Assembly: GCF_001570565.1 (NCBI RefSeq)
Contig: NZ_BBXE01000030.1
Coordinates: 62,001 to 126,000, forward strand
Direction of reading: 5' to 3'
From: Herbidospora yilanensis
GTDB taxonomy: Bacteria; Actinomycetota; Actinomycetes; Streptosporangiales; Streptosporangiaceae
Length of the DNA: 64,000 nucleotides
Position numbers and translations under genes: made by a program. The notes beneath the pieces were generated by a model that had not been told where the DNA came from, did not search any database, and saw only the letters and a program-made list of their open reading frames with translations. Shown here in pieces: positions 42,707-51,478 of the stretch. Position 1 is the stretch's first letter, and each line of letters opens with the position of its first letter.

Positions 42707-44026
42707 ATGAACATCCCCCGCCGCAAGGTCGCGCTGGCCTGCGCGACCGCCGCCCTGGCGGCGACGGCTCTTGCGGGTTGCGGAAGCGACTCGGAAACGA
42801 CGTCGACCGGTGCAAAAGCCCTGGAAGTCGTCTACTGGAACTACGGCCCGGCCGCCGAGAGCGGCAACAAGGCCACCGCCGACGCCTTCACGAAGACCCA
42901 CCCCGACGTCAAGGTCACCCTCACCCCCGTGACCGGGGAGAACTGGGGAACCTACTACGCGAACGTCGCCACGCTGATCGCCTCGGGCAAGAAGCCCGAC
43001 CTCATGGTGATCTCCGGTGAGGGCGCCCAGTTCGTCCACAGCAACAACCTCGTGAAACCCATCAACGAATACCTGGAGAAGGACGCCGGGGCCAAGGCCA
43101 TCACCGACGACATCGCCCAGGGCCTCATCGACGGCTTCACCGTCAAGGGCGACGTGCTCACCCTCAGCTACGGCTGGAACGACATGGTCGTCTACTACAA
43201 CACCGACGTGTTCGAGAAGGCCGGCGTCGAACCCCCCAAGGCCGACTGGACCTGGGACGACTTCAAGGCCGTCGCCAAGAAGCTGAGCGCCGACACCAAC
43301 GGCGACGGCACCAACGACCAATACGGCTTCACCTGGGCCAGCAACGAGATCTTCCCCGGCATCATGCCGTGGGTCGCCAACGCCGGCGGCAACCTGACCA
43401 GCGACGACGTGTGCCAGGCCACCGCCGACTCAGCCCAGGTCAGCAAGGCCGTGACGTTCCTCGACGACCTCATCAAGGAGGGCGTCGCCCCGGCTCCCAT
43501 GCCGATGAGCGACGTCTTCACCCGCTTCCAGAACGGGCAGATCGCCATGTTCGGCGCGGGCCGGTGGCCGATCGCCACCTTCCTGCCCGCCGGGTTCAAG
43601 AGCTTCGACATCCAGCTCTACCCGAAGGGCGACACGTACAAGACCGTCTTCGGCGGCGCCGGATACCCGATCCTGAAGTCGTCGCAGAACCCCGACCTGG
43701 CCTGGGAATACCAGAAGTTCACGGTCAGCGACGAGATCGAGAAGGGCTACGTCGGCACCCCCGACAAGCCCGGCGACTCCATCCCGTCACGGCGCTCGGT
43801 GGCCCACACGATCTCCCAGGTCGGCGTGCCGCCCGCCAACAGCGACCTCTACTACGACAGCATCGACAAGTTCGAGACCCTCGTGCCCTACCCGGCCCCG
43901 GCCAAGTACAGCACGTTCGAGTCGACCGTCCTGCGCCACCTGCAGCAGATCTTCGCCGGCGAGACCACGGTCCCCGACGGCCTGAAGGCCATGCAGGGTG
44001 AGCTGACGGGCATCGTCACCTGCTGA
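42707..44026 (+). CDS. sugar ABC transporter substrate-binding lipoprotein
   Basis: The 439-residue CUT1 binding protein has a lipoprotein signal (KVALACATAALAATALAGC, lipid Cys near 25). The mature fold begins VVYWNYGPAAESGN, with SGKKPDLMVISGEG, VYYNTDVFEKAGV and IAMFGAGRWPIATF as family landmarks. It is first in an operon with two permeases, a DUF624-like gene, LacI, kinase and isomerase genes. GAAGAAGGA precedes the ATG. The substrate is likely a beta-linked glycoside because GH116 is co-regulated, which is inference. Confidence 0.93.
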   Translation: MNIPRRKVALACATAALAATALAGCGSDSETTSTGAKALEVVYWNYGPAAESGNKATADAFTKTHPDVKVTLTPVTGENWGTYYANVATLIASGKKPDLMVISGEGAQFVHSNNLVKPINEYLEKDAGAKAITDDIAQGLIDGFTVKGDVLTLSYGWNDMVVYYNTDVFEKAGVEPPKADWTWDDFKAVAKKLSADTNGDGTNDQYGFTWASNEIFPGIMPWVANAGGNLTSDDVCQATADSAQVSKAVTFLDDLIKEGVAPAPMPMSDVFTRFQNGQIAMFGAGRWPIATFLPAGFKSFDIQLYPKGDTYKTVFGGAGYPILKSSQNPDLAWEYQKFTVSDEIEKGYVGTPDKPGDSIPSRRSVAHTISQVGVPPANSDLYYDSIDKFETLVPYPAPAKYSTFESTVLRHLQQIFAGETTVPDGLKAMQGELTGIVTC

Positions 44027-44082
44027 GCGACCGGGTCCGGCCCCTGAACCCGGACCCGGTTCCCCTCCCAAGGCGGACCATT

Positions 44083-44982
44083 TTGACCACCAAACCAACA
44101 GCGACCCGGCCCCGGGGAGACGGGGCCGCGGCGCTGGCCTTCCTCACCCCGTCGATCCTCACGTTCCTCGTGTTCGTGCTGGCTCCGACGGTCGGCGTCC
44201 TGATCCTGAGCTTCTTCGACTGGAACCTGCTCAGCGACGGCACCTTCGCCGGGCTGGACAACTTCCAGCGCCTGTTCACCGACGAGCGGCTGCTCGGGGT
44301 CTACGGGTCGACGACCTACATGGCCCTGGTGATCCTGGCCGTCAACGTCGTGCTCGGGCTGCTGCTCGCGGTGCTGCTGGAGACCGGGATGCCCCGCTGG
44401 ATCAGGGCGTTCTTCCGGCTCTCGTTCCTGTTCCCGTTCGTCGTGTCGGCCTCGGCGGTCGCGCTGATCTGGCGGTTCCTGCTCAACAAGGACCTCGGCC
44501 TGGTCAACTACCTGCTCGGGCTGACCGGCCTCGACCGGATCGACTGGCTCGGCAGCTCCACCTGGGCGCCGATCTCGGTGATCATGGTCAACTCGTGGAA
44601 GACGATCGGGTTCTCGATCCTCGTCTACATCGCGGGCCTGCAATCGATCCCGAAGCAGCTCCGCGAGGCCGCGATCGTCGACGGCGCGGGCGCCTGGACG
44701 AGATTCTGGCGCATCACCTTCCCGCTGCTCTCGCCGACCATCTTCTTCCTCGTCGTGATCAACACCATCAACTCCTTCCAGATCTTCGCCGAACCTCGGG
44801 TGCTGACCCAGGGCGGCCCGGGTGACTCCAGCCGCACGATCGTCGAATACCTCTACGACCGCGCCTTCGGCGACTTCGACCTCGGCTACGCCTCCGCGAT
44901 CGGCATCACGTTCGCGCTGGTCCTGGTCGTGCTGACCGCCATCCAGTTCTGGTTCTCGCGCAGATGGACCCACTACCAATGA
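44083..44982 (+). CDS. sugar ABC transporter permease (MalF type)
   Basis: The 299-residue protein has six hydrophobic segments from about 15 and the EAA loop REAAIVDGAGAWTRFWRITF at about 197-216. It starts at TTG 44083 with AAGGCGG upstream and 56 bases after the binding-protein gene. It ends overlapping the next permease gene by four bases (ATGA). No ATPase gene is nearby, so a shared multi-sugar ATPase is expected. Confidence 0.92.
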   Translation: MTTKPTATRPRGDGAAALAFLTPSILTFLVFVLAPTVGVLILSFFDWNLLSDGTFAGLDNFQRLFTDERLLGVYGSTTYMALVILAVNVVLGLLLAVLLETGMPRWIRAFFRLSFLFPFVVSASAVALIWRFLLNKDLGLVNYLLGLTGLDRIDWLGSSTWAPISVIMVNSWKTIGFSILVYIAGLQSIPKQLREAAIVDGAGAWTRFWRITFPLLSPTIFFLVVINTINSFQIFAEPRVLTQGGPGDSSRTIVEYLYDRAFGDFDLGYASAIGITFALVLVVLTAIQFWFSRRWTHYQ

Positions 44983-45824
44983 CCAGCCGACTGACCGTTG
45001 GGCACGTCGCCGCGCGCGTCCTGACGTTCGTGATCCTCGTGGTCGCGGCCGTCGCCATCACCGCGCCCTTCCTGTGGATCTTCCGGGGAGCCCTCTCGGG
45101 CTCCGACGCGGAGCTCTACCGCCTCCCGCCGACCTTCCACGCCGAGAACCTGACACTCGGCAACTTCGGCAAGGTGACCGAGCAGGTGCCGTACTTCCGG
45201 TTCTTCCTGAACTCGATCATCGTGTCGGGAACCGTGACGATCGCGCAGCTCATCACCTGTTCCACCGCCGCCTACGCGTTCGCCCGGCTGCGGTTCCGGG
45301 GCAAGGGCGTGCTGTTCGCCGTGGTGATCGGGTCGCTGATGATCCCGATCCAGGTGACGATCGTGCCGCTGTTCCTGGTCATGTCGAAGATCGGCATGAC
45401 GAACTCGTTGTGGGCGCTGATCTTCCCCGGCATCTTCTCCGCGTTCGGCATCTTCCTGCTGCGCCAGCACTTCATGGCGCTGCCCTACGAACTCGAAGAG
45501 GCCGCCAAGATCGACGGCGCCTCGCGGTTCCACACGTTCGCGCGGGTCATCATCCCGCTGTCGGGGCCGTCGATCGCGACCCTGGGCATCCTGTGTTTCA
45601 CGTACTGGTGGAACGACCTGCTGCTCCCGCTGGTCATGATCTCCGACACGGAGAAGCAGACGCTCCCCGTCGGGCTCGTGCTGCTGGCCGGGCGCTTCTC
45701 GACCGGTTCGCTCGGCACGATCGCGGCCGGCATCGCGATGGCGATCGTGCCGGTCCTGATCGTCTTCATCGCGGCCCAGCGCTACATCGTCCAGTCGATC
45801 GCGTCGAGCGGACTGAAGCTCTGA
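44979..45824 (+). CDS. sugar ABC transporter permease (MalG type)
   Basis: The 281-residue protein has six membrane segments and the EAA loop EEAAKIDGASRFHTFARVII at about 171-190. The chosen ATG at 44979 overlaps the stop codon of the preceding permease gene; an in-frame ATG at 44964 lies inside that gene. Its stop codon shares a base with the ATG of a 17-codon frame (TGATG), so translation may continue into the next genes by re-initiation. Confidence 0.92.
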   Translation: MTSRLTVGHVAARVLTFVILVVAAVAITAPFLWIFRGALSGSDAELYRLPPTFHAENLTLGNFGKVTEQVPYFRFFLNSIIVSGTVTIAQLITCSTAAYAFARLRFRGKGVLFAVVIGSLMIPIQVTIVPLFLVMSKIGMTNSLWALIFPGIFSAFGIFLLRQHFMALPYELEEAAKIDGASRFHTFARVIIPLSGPSIATLGILCFTYWWNDLLLPLVMISDTEKQTLPVGLVLLAGRFSTGSLGTIAAGIAMAIVPVLIVFIAAQRYIVQSIASSGLKL

Positions 45825-45877
45825 TGTCCACCTTCCCGAACTCCATCGGTTTCGATCTAGACGGGCTGAGGCTCTGA
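45824..45877 (+). CDS. 17-codon frame coupled between permease and DUF624-like genes
   Basis: It encodes MSTFPNSIGFDLDGLRL. The ATG overlaps the permease stop and the TGA overlaps the next ATG, each as TGATG, so the small frame fills the gap exactly. Its end (GLRL-stop-ATG) echoes the permease end (GLKL-stop-ATG). It may be a leader for re-initiation, the remnant of a larger gene or chance; no known family. Confidence 0.35.
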   Translation: MSTFPNSIGFDLDGLRL

Positions 45878-46473
45878 TGATCGCGTTTCTGAAACCCGCG
45901 TTTCTGCTCTTCTGGCGCGAGCTGCCCCGGGCGATCGTGGCCGGACTGTTCTTCCTGGCCACGCTGGTGCCGCTGATCACCTCGTGGATGGTCGACGCCC
46001 CTGCGTGGATGACCGCACTGGCCACCCTGCCGCCCTCGCTCGCCCTCACCTCCGTCGCGAGGTTCTGCGCCCTCGTCGCTCGTGGTGAGGCGCCGCGCCT
46101 CGCCGAGTTGCGGCGATGTGATCCGGTTCTCGCGCTGTTCGTCGCCGGATGCGCGGTGCTGACCGGTGTCACCGTGGTCGCGGGCGCGCTGGCGATGGTC
46201 GTGCTGCCGTACGCCCTCGCCTACGGCGCCCTGCGCGGGAAACCGGGGCTGGCGGCGTTGCGGGGCGGCGCGATCCTGGTCGCGTTCAAGCCCCTCTGGG
46301 CGCTCACGATCGTGGCCCTCCACTGGCTGGGCGGGTTCGCCGCCGCCGCGTCCACCGGCGTCCTCGCGGTGGTCGTCGTGCCGTTGCTGCTGGTCGTGAC
46401 GGCCACGCAGACGATCGGCCTGCTCGACGAGATCGACACCCTCCAGGGCCGGACGTGGCCGGCCCGAAGGTGA
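45877..46473 (+). CDS. DUF624-like integral membrane protein
   Basis: The 198-residue protein has about five hydrophobic segments (for example 16-38 and 85-115) and ends LLDEIDTLQGRTW. Size, topology and location inside a sugar ABC operon resemble DUF624/YesL-type proteins, whose role is not established. It starts one base before the end of the 17-codon frame and its TGA overlaps the GTG of the LacI gene, so it is translationally linked on both sides. The family assignment is by analogy, not by a clear motif. Confidence 0.7.
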   Translation: MIAFLKPAFLLFWRELPRAIVAGLFFLATLVPLITSWMVDAPAWMTALATLPPSLALTSVARFCALVARGEAPRLAELRRCDPVLALFVAGCAVLTGVTVVAGALAMVVLPYALAYGALRGKPGLAALRGGAILVAFKPLWALTIVALHWLGGFAAAASTGVLAVVVVPLLLVVTATQTIGLLDEIDTLQGRTWPARR

Positions 46474-47432
46474 CGATCTACCAGGTGGCCGCCCATGCCG
46501 GGGTGTCGGCGGCCACCGTGAGCCGGGTCATCAACGGCGCCCGCGTCTCGCCCGAGACCGAACGCAAGGTCCGGGCGGCGATGGCGGAACTGAACTTCAC
46601 CCCCAGCCGGGCCGCGCGCCGCCTGCGCGGACAGTATTCCGAGGTCATCGCCCTGATCATTCCCGACGTCGAGAACCCGTTCTTCACCGCGCTGGCACGC
46701 GGCGTGGAGAACCGGGCCCGCGCCGGGGGCTACTCGGTCGTGTTGTGCAACACCGACGACGATCCCGGCCGCGAGCAGACGTACATGGACATCGCCCTCG
46801 CCGAGCACATGGCCGGAGTCTTGATCGCGCCCGCAGACGGGGCCAGTGACGTGCAGAAACTCATCGAGCACGGCGTTCCGGTGGTGGCCGTCGACCGCAG
46901 CCTGCACCGCCCCGACGTGGACGCGGTCACCGTCGACAACCGGGCCGGCGGCCGCGTCGCGGCCGAGGCGCTGCTGGCGGCCGGGTTCTCCCGGGTCGCC
47001 TGCATCACCGGTCCGCAGTCGGTCGAGACGGCGCAACTCCGGATGGAGGGCTGGCGGCAGGCCACCTCCTGGTCCGGCGACCGGCTGCTCCGCTACGCCG
47101 ACTACCGCGTCGACGGCGGCCGGGCCGCCATGCGTGACCTGCTGTCGCTGCACGAGCCGCCGGACGCCGTGGTGGTCGCCAACAACCTGATGGCCGCCGG
47201 AGCACTCGACGTCCTGCGCGAACGCGGGCTCGAACCGCCCCGGTTCGGCCTGGCCGTATTCGGTGATCTTCCTTTCACGTCGCTCGAACGCGAGGGCGTG
47301 CGGGTCGTCGACCTGCCCGCCCGCAACCTCGGCGAAGCCGCGGCGGCCCTGCTGCTGGCCCGCATCGCCGGCGACGACGGACCCGCGCGCACGGTCATCC
47401 TGCGCGACACGAACACCCGGGAGAGATTGTGA
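46470..47432 (+). CDS. LacI-family transcriptional regulator (second, inside operon)
   Basis: The 320-residue protein begins with the LacI helix-turn-helix TIYQVAAHAGVSAATVSRVING at 2-23 and continues with IPDVENPFFTALARGVENRA and DAVVVANNLMAAGAL. It is strongly similar to the LacI protein at 41537, suggesting duplication. GTG 46470 overlaps the stop codon of the DUF624-like gene and its own TGA overlaps the kinase GTG, so it is made with the metabolic genes. The two LacI proteins may bind the same GAAATCGATTTC sites or split control between sugars. Confidence 0.92.
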   Translation: MTIYQVAAHAGVSAATVSRVINGARVSPETERKVRAAMAELNFTPSRAARRLRGQYSEVIALIIPDVENPFFTALARGVENRARAGGYSVVLCNTDDDPGREQTYMDIALAEHMAGVLIAPADGASDVQKLIEHGVPVVAVDRSLHRPDVDAVTVDNRAGGRVAAEALLAAGFSRVACITGPQSVETAQLRMEGWRQATSWSGDRLLRYADYRVDGGRAAMRDLLSLHEPPDAVVVANNLMAAGALDVLRERGLEPPRFGLAVFGDLPFTSLEREGVRVVDLPARNLGEAAAALLLARIAGDDGPARTVILRDTNTRERL

Positions 47433-48892
47433 CGTTGTTCTTCGGCGTCGACATCGGCACCTCGTCGAGCAAAGGCGTCCTGGTCGACGGTTCGGGAACC
47501 GTTCTCGCCTCCTCTGTACGAGAACACCGGGTCACCCGCCCCCACCCCGGCCACGTGGAGATGGACGGCCAGATCTGGTGGGCCGAATTCGTCTCCCTGG
47601 CCGAGGAACTGACCACCGGCCGTGAGATCACCGCGGTCGGCGTGAGCGGCATGGGCCCCTGCGCCCTGCTGACCGACGCCGACGGCGCCCCGCTGCGCCC
47701 CGCGATCCTCTACGGCGTCGACACCCGCGCGTCCGGGGAGATCAGCGCACTCAACGAGCAGTTGGGCGGCCCCCCGGCCATCCTGGAACGGTGCGGCTCG
47801 GTGTTGTCGTCCCAGGCGGTCGGCCCGAAACTGCGCTGGGTCGCCGACCACGAACCGGACGTCTGGGCCCGCGCCCGGCGCCTGTTCATGCCCGCGTCGT
47901 GGCTGCTCCACCGGCTGACCGGCGAATACACCCTCGACCACCACTCGGCCAGCCAGTGCACCCCGATGTACGACGGGACCGGCTGGGACCCCGAATGGGC
48001 CCCGCTCGTCGCCCCCGGCCTCGACCTGCCCCGCCTGCGCTGGTCCGACGAGATCGCCGGGACGGTGAAATCGAATCTGGCGGGCATTTCCGCCGGAACC
48101 CCCGTGATCACCGGCTCGATCGACGCCTGGACCGAAGCCGTCAGCGTGGACGCCTGCAACCCCGGCGACCTCATGCTGATGTACGGCACCACGATGTTCC
48201 TCATCGCCACCGTCGACCGGCCGCTGCGCACCCCCTCGATGTGGGGCACGGTCGGCGCGTACGCCGGCTCCCACAACCTGGCCGGTGGGATGGCCACCTC
48301 CGGCGCGATCACCTCGTGGCTGAGCGACCTGACCGGAACCGGTTACCCGGCGCTGCTGGCCGAGGCGGAGGCCGCCGGACCCGGCGCGCACGGCCTGCTG
48401 ATGTTGCCCTACTTCGCGGGGGAGCGCACCCCCGTCCAGGATCCCGACGCCCGCGGCGTCATCGCGGGCCTCACCCTCAGCCACACCCGGGGCGACCTCT
48501 ACCGCGCCGCCCTTGAGGCGACCGCGCTCGGTGTCCGGCACAACGTCGAGGCGCTGCGAGCCGCCGGCGCCGACGTCGCGCGGGTGATCGCCGTCGGCGG
48601 CGGCGTCCAGGGCGGCCTGTGGACCCGCATCGTCAGCGACGTCACCGGCCTGCCGCAGGTCATCCCGACCACCACCATCGGCGCCTCCTACGGCGCCGCC
48701 CACCTGGCGGCCCGCGCGACCACCGGCGCCGCCATCACCGACTGGAACCCCCCGGCCGCGACCGTCGCCCCCGTGCCGGACCCGGCCTACGACGAGCTCT
48801 ACACCCTCTACCGCGACCTCTATCCCGCCACCCGCGAGGTCTCCCACGTCCTCGCGGCCCGGGAACGCCGCCTTTCCACCGGAGGAGCATGA
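47429..48892 (+). CDS. FGGY-family carbohydrate kinase (xylulokinase-like)
   Basis: The 487-residue protein has the FGGY fold of sugar kinases: N-terminal phosphate-binding FFGVDIGTSSSKGVLVDG at 4-21, GVSGMGPCALLTDADG, and a C-terminal ATP-binding part with VIAVGGGVQGGLW and GASYGAAHLAA. It phosphorylates a ketose or related sugar in the cytoplasm, most like xylulose kinase. GTG start and ATGA overlap with the isomerase gene show coupling. The isomerase would supply its ketose substrate. There is no disordered N-terminal extension of the kind expected for encapsulin cargo. Confidence 0.9.
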   Translation: MTLFFGVDIGTSSSKGVLVDGSGTVLASSVREHRVTRPHPGHVEMDGQIWWAEFVSLAEELTTGREITAVGVSGMGPCALLTDADGAPLRPAILYGVDTRASGEISALNEQLGGPPAILERCGSVLSSQAVGPKLRWVADHEPDVWARARRLFMPASWLLHRLTGEYTLDHHSASQCTPMYDGTGWDPEWAPLVAPGLDLPRLRWSDEIAGTVKSNLAGISAGTPVITGSIDAWTEAVSVDACNPGDLMLMYGTTMFLIATVDRPLRTPSMWGTVGAYAGSHNLAGGMATSGAITSWLSDLTGTGYPALLAEAEAAGPGAHGLLMLPYFAGERTPVQDPDARGVIAGLTLSHTRGDLYRAALEATALGVRHNVEALRAAGADVARVIAVGGGVQGGLWTRIVSDVTGLPQVIPTTTIGASYGAAHLAARATTGAAITDWNPPAATVAPVPDPAYDELYTLYRDLYPATREVSHVLAARERRLSTGGA

Positions 48893-50526
48893 TGTACACC
48901 TTCCCCTCGGCGCCGGAACGCCCCGCCGCCCCGCCGAAGACCGCCTACCTGATCGCCAGCGGCGACCTGCGCCTGTCGGCCAACCTGGCGGGCTGGCCCA
49001 CCCAGGTCCAGATGGAAGCCGACGTGACCGCCGCCTTCGCCGAACTCGGCTGGACGGTCGTGCGCGCCAACGACGTCGACCCGGCGACCGGGCACGGCTT
49101 CATCTCCAGCCAGCGGATGGGCCTGGAGGTCTTCAAGACCATCCCGCCGGACGCCCCGCTGATCGTCGCCGAGGCGGTCTGGCAGTACAGCCACCACGTG
49201 CTGGCCGGGCTCCGCACCCACCGCGGCCCCATCCTCACGGTCGCCAACTTCGAAGGCACCTGGCCGGGCCTGGTCGGCCTGCTCGGCCTGAACTCCGGCA
49301 TGACGAAGATGGGAGTGGCGTACTCGACGATCTGGAGCGTCGACTTCCAGGACGACTGGTTCAAGGCGGGCATCAAGAGCTGGGTGGAGACCGGGACGAT
49401 CTCCCACGACGCCTCCCACGTCCACGACCTGCCGAAACTGGCCGAAAGCGCGGAACGCGACCTCGGCGTCGCCCTGGCCCGGCAGCTCCTCACCGACAAG
49501 GCGATCATCGGCGTCTTCGACGAGGGCTGCATGGGCATGTACAACGCGATCATCGACGACGAACTGCTGAACCCGATCGGCGTCTACAAGGAACGCCTGT
49601 CACAGAGCGCGTTGTGGGCCGAGATGCTGCGCACCTCCGACGAGGAGGCCGACGCCGTCGGCGAGTGGCTCCGCGCCCAGGGCATGACCTTCAAACTGGG
49701 CACCGACGAGGCGACCGAGCTCACCGAGGCGCAGCTCAGATGGCAGTACAAGATGTACGTCGCCGCGCTCCGCATCAGCGACGACTACGGCCTGGACGCC
49801 GTCGGCATCCAGTACCAGCAGGGCCTCAAAGACCTCTCACCCGCCTCCGACCTGGCCGAAGGCCTGCTGAACAACGCCGCCCGCCCACCCGTGACCTCCC
49901 GCGACGGCGCCCGCGTGTTGTGGGAGAACGCCCCGCTCCCGCACTTCAACGAGGCCGACGAAGGCGTCGCCGTGGACGCGCTGGTCACCAACCGCATCTG
50001 GACCGCCATGGGCCTCGACCCGGCCACGACCCTGCACGACGTGCGCTGGGGCGAGGAGTACGAGGGGCAGTTCGTGTGGGTCTTCGAGATCTCCGGCTCG
50101 GTCCCGCCGTCGCACTTCGAGAACGGCTACGCGGACGCGGTCGGCTGGCGGCAGGACCCGGTCTACTTCCCGCTGGGCGGCTCGACCATCAAGGGCGTCT
50201 GCAAGCCGGGCGAGATCGTGTGGAGCCGCGTCTTCATCCAGGACGGCCGGCTCCACCTCGACCTGGGCCGCGCCTCGGCGATCTCCCTGCCGGCGGAGGA
50301 GACGGAACGACGGTCGAACGCGACGACCCCGGCATGGCCGATCATGCACGCGGTCTTCCACGGGGTCAGCCGCGACCAGTTCATGGCCCGGCACAAGGCG
50401 AACCACCTGAACGTGGCGTACGCACCTGACGGGGAGACGGCGGACAAGGCGCTGGTGGCCAAGGCGGCGCTGTTCGAAGAGCTCGGGGTGAAGGTGCACA
50501 TCTGCGGGGACGCGAACCTGGCATAG
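48889..50526 (+). CDS. L-fucose/L-arabinose isomerase-like protein
   Basis: The 545-residue protein resembles the fucose/arabinose isomerase superfamily: an N-terminal alpha/beta region (TAYLIASGDLRLSANLAGWPT), a central segment with GVFDEGCMGMYNAIIDDELLN that fits the metal-binding Glu/Asp region, and a C-terminal beta-barrel domain. Such enzymes interconvert aldoses and ketoses with Mn2+. It is the last gene of the operon and is coupled to the kinase gene, suggesting aldose to ketose to ketose phosphate. It is not a close match to a named enzyme, so the sugar is unknown. A hairpin terminator follows. Confidence 0.75.
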   Translation: MMYTFPSAPERPAAPPKTAYLIASGDLRLSANLAGWPTQVQMEADVTAAFAELGWTVVRANDVDPATGHGFISSQRMGLEVFKTIPPDAPLIVAEAVWQYSHHVLAGLRTHRGPILTVANFEGTWPGLVGLLGLNSGMTKMGVAYSTIWSVDFQDDWFKAGIKSWVETGTISHDASHVHDLPKLAESAERDLGVALARQLLTDKAIIGVFDEGCMGMYNAIIDDELLNPIGVYKERLSQSALWAEMLRTSDEEADAVGEWLRAQGMTFKLGTDEATELTEAQLRWQYKMYVAALRISDDYGLDAVGIQYQQGLKDLSPASDLAEGLLNNAARPPVTSRDGARVLWENAPLPHFNEADEGVAVDALVTNRIWTAMGLDPATTLHDVRWGEEYEGQFVWVFEISGSVPPSHFENGYADAVGWRQDPVYFPLGGSTIKGVCKPGEIVWSRVFIQDGRLHLDLGRASAISLPAEETERRSNATTPAWPIMHAVFHGVSRDQFMARHKANHLNVAYAPDGETADKALVAKAALFEELGVKVHICGDANLA

Positions 50527-50527
50527 C

Positions 50528-50568
50528 CCCTGACCGGCGAGGGAGGCCCTGGCGGACCCCGGTCAGGG
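50528..50568 (+). terminator. hairpin terminator after isomerase gene
   Basis: Arms CCCTGACCGG (50528-50537) and CCGGTCAGGG (50559-50568) are perfectly complementary, with CCTTTC after. The 21-base loop is long, but the element lies 2 bases past the stop codon. Confidence 0.75.
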
Positions 50569-50591
50569 CCTTTCACGCATGCGCGGGAGGA

Positions 50592-51137
50592 TCAGGCGCT
50601 GCGCTGCATGAAGGCGACGAGCAGTTCACGGATCTCCGTCTGCCCGGCCATCAACTGCTTCTGCCCGTCCTGCAGGCCGGCGATGTCACCCCGCATCTCG
50701 GTGATATCGCCACGGATTTCCGTTATGTCGCCGCGTAGCTCGGTGATGTCGCCGCGGATTTCCGTTATGTCGCCGCGTAGCTCGGTGATGTCGCCACGGA
50801 TTTCGGTGATGTCGCCGCGTAGTTGGGTGATGTCGCCGCGCATTTCCTCCATTTTGTTCTCGAGCCGGATCTGTCCGAGGCACAGGTTCGCTGTGTCCTC
50901 TCTGATCTCGGCGATGTCGGCCTTGACGACGGTCATGTCGTTCTGCAGGACGGCGACTCGGCCGTCCAGAACCTTGACGTCGTCGCGGAGTGCTATGACA
51001 TCCCTGCGCGTGTCGATGACGCGGTCGCGAACCACACCGATGTCGTAGCGGATGTCGGGGATGTTGGTCTCGAACCAGGCCATCCGGTCATCGGTGGAGC
51101 GTTCGGGCATGGTGCTCATGGTAGTGACTGGCTCCAT
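50592..51137 (-). CDS. coiled-coil protein with heptad repeats RGDITEI/RGDITEL
   Basis: The 181-residue protein is predicted to be one long coiled coil. Residues ~97-150 consist of seven-residue repeats (RGDITQL, RGDITEI, RGDITEL), giving a perfect heptad pattern with Ile/Leu at a/d positions. It has no signal peptide or membrane segment. The ATG at 51137 or, less likely, 51119 starts it. It lies next to a second, shorter coiled-coil gene with the same C-terminal pattern (GQTEIRELLVAFMQR against GQTEIRDLLADLVRR) and both are divergent from the encapsulin operon. A structural or adaptor role is possible; the function is unknown. Confidence 0.8.
   Translation of the reverse strand: MEPVTTMSTMPERSTDDRMAWFETNIPDIRYDIGVVRDRVIDTRRDVIALRDDVKVLDGRVAVLQNDMTVVKADIAEIREDTANLCLGQIRLENKMEEMRGDITQLRGDITEIRGDITELRGDITEIRGDITELRGDITEIRGDITEMRGDIAGLQDGQKQLMAGQTEIRELLVAFMQRSA
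50695..50848. repeat. 42-bp tandem repeats inside coiled-coil gene
   Basis: About three and a half copies of a 42-bp unit, itself two 21-bp half-units, encode the RGDITEI/RGDITEL heptads. Copy number is likely to vary between strains. Confidence 0.85.
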
Positions 51138-51154
51138 CAGAGGTCGGTGCTGGT

Positions 51155-51478
51155 CTATTCGCGATCTGTGTTGTCGCGTCCGGCGCCGAGGCGGCGGACG
51201 AGATCGGCCAGCAGGTCACGGATCTCGGTCTGGCCCGTCTTGAGTTCGGAGATCTGCTCTCGGATCATGCTGATGCCGCCCCGCGCGACGGCCATGTCGT
51301 CACGCCGGATGAGGCCCACGGTCAGGTCGATGCCCCTCATGGCGCGTTCGATCTCTCCCTGACCCGACCTGAGGATGCTGATGTCGTCCTTGATTATGGA
51401 CGTGTCGCCCCGCATGCCGGTGAGCTGGGCGGAGAAGTCGGATTCGGGTGCGGTCACCTGCTGGTCGCTGCGTGTCAT
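51155..51478 (-). CDS. short coiled-coil protein, paralogue of downstream gene
   Basis: The 107-residue protein has alternating hydrophobic/charged heptads (MRGDTSIIKDDISILRSGQGEIERAM) and ends GQTEIRDLLADLVRRL, like the neighbouring 181-residue protein. It lacks the long RGDITEI repeat. The two genes are 17 bases apart on the same strand and probably co-transcribed from the 370-bp region before the encapsulin genes. The function is unknown. Confidence 0.72.
   Translation of the reverse strand: MTRSDQQVTAPESDFSAQLTGMRGDTSIIKDDISILRSGQGEIERAMRGIDLTVGLIRRDDMAVARGGISMIREQISELKTGQTEIRDLLADLVRRLGAGRDNTDRE

Noticed and set aside
47429-48892. FGGY/xylulokinase-like enzyme as cargo of the nearby encapsulin
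   Set aside because: Xylulose kinases are known Family 2 cargo, but this gene is in a different operon 3 kb away, lacks a disordered N-terminal extension and is coupled to sugar genes.
50695-50848. CRISPR-like array
   Set aside because: The regular repeats lie inside a coding frame with a 21-bp period and no unique spacers; they encode heptads.
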